Origin: Clostridiales bacterium
GTDB taxonomy: Bacteria > Bacillota > Clostridia > Lutisporales > Lutisporaceae
Length of the DNA stretch: 7,160 nucleotides
Assembly (NCBI GenBank): GCA_012522255.1
Contig: JAAYKT010000507.1
Location: forward strand, 1-7,160
Direction: 5' to 3'
Below, in pieces: positions 1 to 5,004 of the stretch. Every line of letters begins with the position of its first letter. Position 1 is the stretch's first letter. The translations under genes and the position numbers were made by a program. The notes beneath the pieces are model-generated. The model was not told where the DNA came from and made no database searches. It saw nothing but the letters and a program-made list of their open reading frames with translations.

Positions 1-144
1 ATATATATCGGTAAAGCATACATGTAGGCCGTTGTGTAGACCTTTCTAAATCATGTCAAGGAACACGATATATTTTTTAGGGCAATCATTGGGTGCAGGG
101 TGGTCTCCATCAAAAAAGTTGTGCGCTATATCACTGCAATCGTG
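1..144. other. Non-coding flank downstream of clpC, no gene recognised
   Basis: I see no gene here. On the minus strand a frame opens with an ATG immediately after the clpC stop codon and runs about 45 codons to a TAG at 46-48. On the plus strand a 44-codon frame runs from an ATG at 53 to a TAA at 185-187. Neither has a ribosome binding site suited to its start, and neither peptide resembles a family I know. No hairpin with a T-run that would terminate clpC transcription is visible, so the operon may continue to the left; radA and disA often follow clpC in Firmicutes, but nothing of them is present here. Confidence 0.5.
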
Positions 145-169
145 TGACAATACCCCCGTCCCCTTGTCA
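145..169. repeat. REP-like palindromic element downstream of clpC
   Basis: A 6-bp inverted repeat, TGACAA (145-150) and TTGTCA (164-169), flanks a 13-base G/C-rich core that reads GGGGACGGGGGTA on the minus strand. The pattern TGACAA-GGGGACGG-...-TTGTCA resembles short dispersed palindromes I know from many Clostridia genomes, often near Y1 (IS200-like, RAYT) transposases. That family link is from memory of the pattern, not from a search. No transposase is visible in the window. The element could also be a chance small hairpin; it lacks the T-run of an intrinsic terminator. Confidence 0.5.
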
Positions 170-186
170 TCTACCCTTGTCATCTA
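161..186. repeat. Perfect 13-bp tandem duplication across the clpC stop codon
   Basis: Two exact, adjacent copies of CCCTTGTCATCTA (plus strand) occupy 161-173 and 174-186. On the coding strand each copy reads TAGATGACAAGGG, and the copy at 174-186 provides the TAG stop codon of clpC at its 5' end. Each copy also contains the TGACAA arm of the adjacent palindrome, so the array holds two left arms and one right arm. Replication slippage at the edge of the palindrome is the simplest explanation. Confidence 0.9.
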
Positions 187-2610
187 ACTGAATATCAACT
201 TTTCCCCATCCGAGTCTATGTGCACTTTACCCCCGGCTTTTACATTTCCGGCCAGCATTTCTTCTGAAAGTTTATCTTCCAACATCTTCTGAATTGCCCT
301 TCTGAGAGGCCTTGCACCATATTCCGGATCAAACCCTTTTTCTATTATATAATCTTTCGTCTTATCAGTGACCTCTACCTCTATTTCAAGCTCACCTATT
401 CTTTTCGCAAAATCCTTTAACATCAATCCGACTATGCCTTTTAAATGTTCCTTGTCAAGCTCGTGGAAAACTATCACATCGTCTATTCTATTGATAAATT
501 CAGGCCTAAAGGATTTTCTCAACTCTCCCATGAGATTTTCTTTCATTCTTTCGTAAGCCTCTTCTTTTTCGTTGCTTGCAACCGTAAATCCCATAACATT
601 TTGTTTTTTTATTGTGTTAGCCCCTACATTGGATGTCATTATCAACACCGTGTTTTTAAAATCAACAGTTCTCCCTTTGCCATCAGTTAACCTGCCATCT
701 TCTAAAATTTGCAGCAAAATATTAAATACATCCGGATGAGCTTTTTCGATTTCATCGAACAAAACTACGGAATATGGTTTTCTTCTGACCTGTTCCGTTA
801 ACTGCCCACCCTCATCATAACCGACATATCCGGGAGGTGAACCTATAAGTTTGGAAACCGTATGTCTTTCCATGTATTCCGACATGTCGACTCTTATCAT
901 TGAGTTTTCATCATCAAACAGAACTTCCGCTAGCGCCCTGGATAACTCCGTCTTGCCCACGCCTGTGGGGCCTAAGAAAATAAAAGAACCTACCGGCCTT
1001 TTGGGATCTTTTAATCCCACACGGGCTCTTTTGATTGCTTTGGACACGGCATTTACCGCCTCATCTTGCCCGATAACCCTCTCATGCAATGTTTCCTCAA
1101 GATTTAAAAGCCTTTGTGACTCACCTTCTGCAAGCCTTGTAATAGGAATTCCCGTCCAATCGGCTGCAATAATCGCTATCTCATTTTCATCTACAATAGG
1201 CTCTTGTTGTACGGATTTCTCATTCCATTCTTTTTTAACATCTTCTAATTCCTTCTTTAACTCCTGCTCCTTATCCCTGATTTTTGCAGCTTTTTCGAAG
1301 TTTTGTGAATTAATAGCCTCAGCCTTTTCCTTGCTTAGGGAAACTATCTCTTCCTCTAATTTTTTTACATCCGGAGGTGCGGTAAATGTCATTATTCTAA
1401 CCCTTGATGCGGCTTCATCAATAAGATCTATGGCTTTGTCTGGTAAAAATCTGTCAGTTATATATCTGTCAGATAATTCGACAGCTACCTTTAATGATTC
1501 ATCCGTAATCTTTACCTTATGATGTGCTTCATATTTATCCCTTAGGCCTTGAAGTATTAAAAATGTTTCTTCTTTGGTAGGTTCTTCTACCATAACAGGC
1601 TGAAATCTTCTCTCCAAGGCGGCATCTTTTTCTACATGTTTTCTATATTCATCTATGGTCGTTGCGCCGATAGTCTGTATTTCACCTCTCGCCAACGCAG
1701 GTTTTAGAATATTTGAGGCATCTATTGCCCCTTCCGCAGCGCCGGCACCAATAATTGTATGCATTTCATCAATAAAAAGTATAATATTTTTGTTCTCTAT
1801 GATTTCTGTCATAACATTTTTTAGTCTTTCTTCGAATTCTCCCCTGTACTTGGATCCGGCGATCATAGATGATAAATCCAAAGTAACAACCCTTTTATTT
1901 TTTAAAATCTCCGGCACATTACCTTCTGCAATTTTTTGTGCCAATCCTTCGGCTATAGCAGTTTTACCGACTCCGGGATCACCTATCAACACGGGGTTGT
2001 TTTTGGTTCGTCTGCTTAAAATTTGGATAACCCTCTGTGTTTCCTTATCCCTGCCGATTATCGGGTCAAGCTTTCCCTCTACCGCCATTTCCGTTAAATC
2101 TCTGCCATATTGGTCAAGGTTTGGAGTCTTGGCATCTTTGGGCAGTTTTCCTTTAACATCCTTCTGTCCTTCTGCGCCGAGCCGGTTAACAATATCATTG
2201 TAAGTATTATCAACGTCAATACCCATATTCAATAATATTTGCGCCGCTATTCCGTCCTTTTCCCTCATCAAAGCCAATAACAAATGTTCGGTACCAACAT
2301 AATTATGACCTAAGGTTCTTGCTTCACCCACACTTGTTTCTATAACGTTTTTTGTCCTGGCGGTATGCCCGATAACCTGTTTTACAGGTTCACTTCCCAT
2401 CCCAACTGCATTTACGACCCTTTTTCTTATATCATCTAAAGCAACACCTTTGCTTTTTAAAACTTGTGCTGCTATCCCCTCTCCTTCTTTTATGAGGCCT
2501 AACAAAATATGCTCTGTCCCTATATAATTGTGTTTTAGCCTCAAGGCTTCTTCTTGTGCAAGAATTAAAACCCTTTGTGCCTTTTCCGTAAATCTATCAA
2601 ATATCCCCAT
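184..2610 (-). CDS. clpC: ATP-dependent Clp protease ATP-binding subunit ClpC
   Basis: ClpC is a cytosolic class I Hsp100 AAA+ unfoldase that feeds proteins, notably those marked with phosphoarginine, into the ClpP peptidase. The 808 residues show the full family layout. Two Clp-N repeats span about 1-145, with GTEH motifs whose E33 and E108 match the phosphoarginine-contacting glutamates of Bacillus ClpC. The first AAA domain has Walker A GDPGVGKT (210-217), Walker B ending in D281-E282, and pore-loop KYRG (Y255). A coiled-coil middle domain with a UVR motif covers about 411-470; F438 matches the aromatic residue that holds the resting state in Staphylococcus ClpC. The second AAA domain has Walker A GPTGVGKT (547-554), Walker B VVLFDE (615-620), pore loop GYVGYDEGG, a ClpP-docking loop at MGF (673-675) and sensor-2 GARPLRR. 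The start is set by AAGGAGG six bases upstream of the ATG. It is the last gene of the ctsR operon, 48 bp after mcsB. The stop lies in a tandem repeat, so the last residues may have been altered by that event. Length is normal. Confidence 0.98.
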   Translation of the reverse strand: MGIFDRFTEKAQRVLILAQEEALRLKHNYIGTEHILLGLIKEGEGIAAQVLKSKGVALDDIRKRVVNAVGMGSEPVKQVIGHTARTKNVIETSVGEARTLGHNYVGTEHLLLALMREKDGIAAQILLNMGIDVDNTYNDIVNRLGAEGQKDVKGKLPKDAKTPNLDQYGRDLTEMAVEGKLDPIIGRDKETQRVIQILSRRTKNNPVLIGDPGVGKTAIAEGLAQKIAEGNVPEILKNKRVVTLDLSSMIAGSKYRGEFEERLKNVMTEIIENKNIILFIDEMHTIIGAGAAEGAIDASNILKPALARGEIQTIGATTIDEYRKHVEKDAALERRFQPVMVEEPTKEETFLILQGLRDKYEAHHKVKITDESLKVAVELSDRYITDRFLPDKAIDLIDEAASRVRIMTFTAPPDVKKLEEEIVSLSKEKAEAINSQNFEKAAKIRDKEQELKKELEDVKKEWNEKSVQQEPIVDENEIAIIAADWTGIPITRLAEGESQRLLNLEETLHERVIGQDEAVNAVSKAIKRARVGLKDPKRPVGSFIFLGPTGVGKTELSRALAEVLFDDENSMIRVDMSEYMERHTVSKLIGSPPGYVGYDEGGQLTEQVRRKPYSVVLFDEIEKAHPDVFNILLQILEDGRLTDGKGRTVDFKNTVLIMTSNVGANTIKKQNVMGFTVASNEKEEAYERMKENLMGELRKSFRPEFINRIDDVIVFHELDKEHLKGIVGLMLKDFAKRIGELEIEVEVTDKTKDYIIEKGFDPEYGARPLRRAIQKMLEDKLSEEMLAGNVKAGGKVHIDSDGEKLIFS

Positions 2611-2658
2611 AAATTTCCTCCTTACAAAAACCTTAACAGCATATTAGCCGCTGAATAT

Positions 2659-3672
2659 TTAACACAGTTTTTCTTTTATAATTTGTGCTCTCAGGATATC
2701 GCAAACCTCAGCAGTTAATTCTTTCTTTGCATATTTGCTTATCCCTGCACTTTGTGTATCTATCATAATTTCATTTATTGTAGATATAGACAAACCTTTT
2801 ATGATGTCCAAATCTACTCCCAACCTTATATCAGATAAAAGTTTCATGCATTCCTGAGATGTTATTATTTTTGCATTTCTCAATATCCCCCAGGATCTTA
2901 ATATTTTATCTTCCAATTGAATCCTATTACTGTTAAGCAAAATATTTCTTGCTTCTCTTTCTTTTTCAATAATCTGGTTTGTTACACCATTGGTATTATC
3001 AATTATTTCTTCTTCCGTAGGTCCTAAAGTAATCTGATTTGAAATTTGAAACAAATTACCTAAAATTTCTGTACCTTCCCCATATAAACCTCTTATTGTC
3101 AATCCAATTTGTGTCACAGTTTGTAATATCTTTCCTATGCTTCCTGTAAGATTAAGAGCCGGTAAATGAACCATTGATGATGCCCTCATGCCGGTACCTA
3201 CATTGGTGGGGCAACAAGTTAAGTAACCTAATTTTTCATCATATGCATAATCCAGCTGTTCTTCCAACATGTTATCTATACCATCTGCCAACTTCCATGC
3301 TTCCATAATCTGCAATCCGGGTAGTATTGCTTGAATTCTGATATGATCCTCCTCGTTAACCATGATGCTGATTATATCGTCTTTACTGATAATGGCAGCC
3401 CCACTGTTGCTTTTTACAAGTTCTTTGCTAATCAAATGTCTTTCAAGTAATATCTGCTTGTCTAACAAATCCGTTTTATCCATATTATATAGATAATAAT
3501 CTCTGTTCAATGTATTGGCAAAAGGGCTTTTTACGCTGTCTACAACCTTATCGGATTGTGCTTCTTTTAAGTATATGGGGAATGGAGTATCTTTTAGATT
3601 TCTTGCCAATCTGATACGACTGCTCAGCACTATCTCGTTTTGAGGCCCCTTTTCAGTGATCCATCCGCTCAT
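2659..3672 (-). CDS. mcsB: Protein-arginine kinase McsB
   Basis: McsB uses ATP to phosphorylate arginine side chains of CtsR and of misfolded proteins, marking them for ClpC-ClpP. It is related to phosphagen kinases. The 337 residues show the conserved SSRIRLARNL segment (17-26), the NEEDHIRIQ motif (106-114) and the CPTNVGTGMRAS active-site block (154-165), where C154 matches the catalytic-loop cysteine of phosphagen kinases. The protein is somewhat shorter than the roughly 360-residue Bacillus enzyme. One oddity: in the C-terminal segment that normally reads RDxxRA and binds phosphoarginine allosterically, the sequence is CDILRA, with C324 (TGC codon, 2701-2703) where Arg is expected. The ATG overlaps the mcsA stop as ATGA, and the binding site GGAGGAG lies inside the end of mcsA, so translation of the two is probably coupled, which suits a kinase that needs McsA as activator. 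Confidence 0.97.
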   Translation of the reverse strand: MSGWITEKGPQNEIVLSSRIRLARNLKDTPFPIYLKEAQSDKVVDSVKSPFANTLNRDYYLYNMDKTDLLDKQILLERHLISKELVKSNSGAAIISKDDIISIMVNEEDHIRIQAILPGLQIMEAWKLADGIDNMLEEQLDYAYDEKLGYLTCCPTNVGTGMRASSMVHLPALNLTGSIGKILQTVTQIGLTIRGLYGEGTEILGNLFQISNQITLGPTEEEIIDNTNGVTNQIIEKEREARNILLNSNRIQLEDKILRSWGILRNAKIITSQECMKLLSDIRLGVDLDIIKGLSISTINEIMIDTQSAGISKYAKKELTAEVCDILRAQIIKEKLC

Positions 3673-4187
3673 AGTATCTCCTCCCCTTTACTTATTCTAT
3701 CCAATTTTTTAATCTTATCCCTTAATTCTGCAGCCTTTTCATATTCTTCATTTTTAACTGCAATACTCAATGCTGTTTTTAATCTTTCTACTTCTTTTAT
3801 TTTTTTAATATTCCCTCCGGCTCTGGCGGGAATTTTTCCTGAGTGACTAATATTCCCATGCAACCTTCTGAATAAAGGATTAAGTTTGTCACTAAATGCT
3901 TTATAACAGTTGCTGCAACCGAATCTGCCGGTTTCTCTGAATCTATTATAGCTTAAACCGCAAACGGGGCATTTAAGCTCATCTAAAAACCCGACTTTTA
4001 AGGGAAAGAATTCCGCATTGTTTAATATTCCAGTAAGTAAATCATTTATTGAAAAACTTGTATTTATTGAAAATGAGTTCTTCGCCATTGCACATTTATC
4101 ACATAAATGAAAATCAGTTTTTATACCATTCTCAATCTTCGTAATATGAACGGTGGCAACTCTTTTACCGCATTCGTCACATAACAT
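3669..4187 (-). CDS. mcsA: McsA, zinc-finger/UVR activator of the McsB arginine kinase
   Basis: McsA binds and activates McsB and helps bring substrates to the kinase and ClpC. From the ATG at 4187 it has 172 residues, close to the 185 of Bacillus McsA. Two zinc-binding units are visible: C3-x2-C6 with C29-x2-C32, and C73-x2-C76 with C91-x2-C94. The HSGKIPARAG stretch (115-124) is a conserved family signature. A C-terminal UVR motif (about 133-163, LKTAL...EYEKAAELRDKIKKL) resembles the one in the ClpC middle domain. A frame-open GTG at 4196 would add three residues, but it lies one base from the GGAG site, too close to be used. The ATG at 4187 has a 10-base spacing and gives the typical MLCxxC beginning. 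The gene follows ctsR by 40 bp and overlaps mcsB by 4 bp. Confidence 0.95.
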   Translation of the reverse strand: MLCDECGKRVATVHITKIENGIKTDFHLCDKCAMAKNSFSINTSFSINDLLTGILNNAEFFPLKVGFLDELKCPVCGLSYNRFRETGRFGCSNCYKAFSDKLNPLFRRLHGNISHSGKIPARAGGNIKKIKEVERLKTALSIAVKNEEYEKAAELRDKIKKLDRISKGEEIL

Positions 4188-4197
4188 ATTCAACACA

Positions 4198-4201
4198 CTC
4201 C
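4198..4201 (-). promoter_or_regulatory. Ribosome binding site that sets the mcsA start
   Basis: GGAG on the minus strand, the only purine-rich site upstream of mcsA. Spacing is 1 base to the GTG at 4196, 4 to a TTG at 4193 and 10 to the ATG at 4187. The ATG is the best fit and also matches the normal N-terminus of the family. Confidence 0.6.
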
Positions 4202-4227
4202 ATAAACAAATTCTAAATTAAAATTCT

Positions 4228-4686
4228 TCATATTAAAGCCGATACCAACATAGCCTTAAAAATTTCACTTCTGACTCTATCTCTTAAAGGCCTGGAAATA
4301 AGCGAAAGTGTATTATCATCTACAGCGGATTTAATAATATTCATGATTCTTTCATCAATCAAATCTTCTTTATACATGACTTCGGTAAAGCGAAAAGCAC
4401 TTTCTTTATTCAAATTATCTCCAAATTCTTTTGATAAAATGCTTTTAAGATAATCATTTTTATCTACATCAACCTTGGATATTTTTATATATCCGCCGCC
4501 ACCCCGCCTTGATTCTATACAATAGCCTCTATCTGATGTGAATCTTGTTGTCAAGACATAATTTATCTGAGATGGTGCACAGTTAAATTGACTGGCGAGA
4601 TCATTCCTGCCAAATTCTATGGTACCTTCGGCTTCCTCTATCAATTCATTTATAAAAGCCTCTATAATATCACTAATTCTTGACAT
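4228..4686 (-). CDS. ctsR: Transcriptional repressor of class III heat-shock genes CtsR
   Basis: CtsR is a dimeric winged helix-turn-helix repressor that binds tandem GGTCAAA heptads and controls clp and ctsR operons. It loses DNA binding on heat stress and is phosphorylated on arginine by McsB and degraded by ClpCP. The 152 residues match the usual length of about 154. The start MSRISDIIE is typical of the family. The helix-turn-helix covers about 27-48 (NDLASQFNCAPSQINYVLTTRF), and the wing tip SRRGGGGYIKI (59-69) carries R61, equivalent to the wing arginine that enters the DNA minor groove and is a McsB target in Geobacillus. The C-terminal half (about 80-152) is the dimerisation region. 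The site AGAGG lies 7 bases before the ATG. It is the first gene of its operon and is probably autoregulated through the operator at 4711-4727. Confidence 0.97.
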   Translation of the reverse strand: MSRISDIIEAFINELIEEAEGTIEFGRNDLASQFNCAPSQINYVLTTRFTSDRGYCIESRRGGGGYIKISKVDVDKNDYLKSILSKEFGDNLNKESAFRFTEVMYKEDLIDERIMNIIKSAVDDNTLSLISRPLRDRVRSEIFKAMLVSALI

Positions 4687-4710
4687 AAAAATACCTCTTT
4701 CTATTCTGAC

Positions 4711-4727
4711 TTTGACCTTCCTTGACT
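4711..4727 (-). promoter_or_regulatory. CtsR operator upstream of ctsR
   Basis: On the minus strand the site reads AGTCAAG-GAA-GGTCAAA, against the known consensus RGTCAAA-NAN-RGTCAAA: 13 of 14 half-site bases match and the spacer fits. It sits just downstream of the -10 box and covers the predicted start of transcription (about 4724), where a bound repressor would block RNA polymerase. A further partial half-site (AGTCAG) follows directly after the second heptad. This supports autoregulation of the ctsR-mcsA-mcsB-clpC operon. Confidence 0.92.
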
Positions 4728-4730
4728 TTA

Positions 4731-4759
4731 ATTATAATTCATTTTATTTACTATTACAA
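4731..4759 (-). promoter_or_regulatory. Sigma-A type promoter of the ctsR operon
   Basis: Minus strand: -35 TTGTAA (4754-4759), 17-bp spacer, -10 TATAAT (4731-4736, a perfect match). The expected start near 4724 gives a leader of about 38 bases to the ctsR ATG. No other promoter-like pair lies between ctsR and clpC that I could see, and the gaps there are short, so all four genes are probably transcribed from here. Confidence 0.8.
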
Positions 4760-4929
4760 GCATTTTCTCAATGGTTTAATATATAAAAAACATGGCGGGA
4801 TGTTACAGTTCAGTTTGCTTAGCTTAAATAGTAGTATTTGATAGAGATTACCTTATAAATGCAATTCAATGTAATTAATACAAGTACCAATTTACAAGGA
4901 GTAAAGCTATGCAATATGTTAAAAACAAC
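4760..4929. other. AT-rich spacer between the EF-G terminator and the ctsR promoter
   Basis: I see no convincing gene, RNA or riboswitch here. Two weak items: a 5-bp stem AACAT/ATGTT (plus 4789-4805) followed by a T-run on the minus strand, too weak to call a terminator; and an 18-codon plus-strand reading frame starting at 4909 with AAGGAG 7 bases upstream (described under findings). I found no plus-strand promoter with acceptable spacing. Confidence 0.5.
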
Positions 4930-4963
4930 AAAAATACGGCAGATATCATTCTACCGCATTTTT
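4930..4963 (-). terminator. Intrinsic terminator of the EF-G family gene
   Basis: Minus-strand RNA folds into a 14-bp stem: AAAAAUGCGGUAGA pairs with UCUGCCGUAUUUUU around a 6-base loop, with two G-U pairs. It is followed by a U-rich tail (TTTTTGTTGTTTTT). It begins 41 bases after the EF-G stop. On the plus strand the same two G-U positions become A-C mismatches, so the structure is directional and belongs to the minus-strand transcript. Confidence 0.88.
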
Positions 4964-5004
4964 AGCTTTATTTTAATTTTAACATTTATATTTTTTAACT
5001 ATTC

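Noticed and set aside
54..59. TTGACA on the minus strand downstream of clpC, as a possible promoter for a gene further left
   Set aside because: No -10 box occurs at 16-18 bp spacing; the nearest candidate (TACACA) is at 15 bp and weak.
53..187. 44-codon plus-strand frame beginning MSRNTIYF
   Set aside because: There is no ribosome binding site upstream, the end runs through the repeat and into the clpC stop region, and no known family is recognised.
851..1522. 223-codon plus-strand open frame opposite clpC
   Set aside because: It is antisense to the conserved AAA domains and middle domain of clpC and shows no family motif; its low-complexity Ser-rich composition is typical of a shadow frame.
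1655..2203. 182-codon plus-strand open frame opposite clpC
   Set aside because: It lies opposite the first AAA domain and part of the N domain, with no recognisable product.
4789..4805. Small hairpin AACAT/ATGTT followed by T-run on the minus strand
   Set aside because: The stem is only 5 bp and mostly A-T, and a much stronger terminator lies upstream at 4930-4963.
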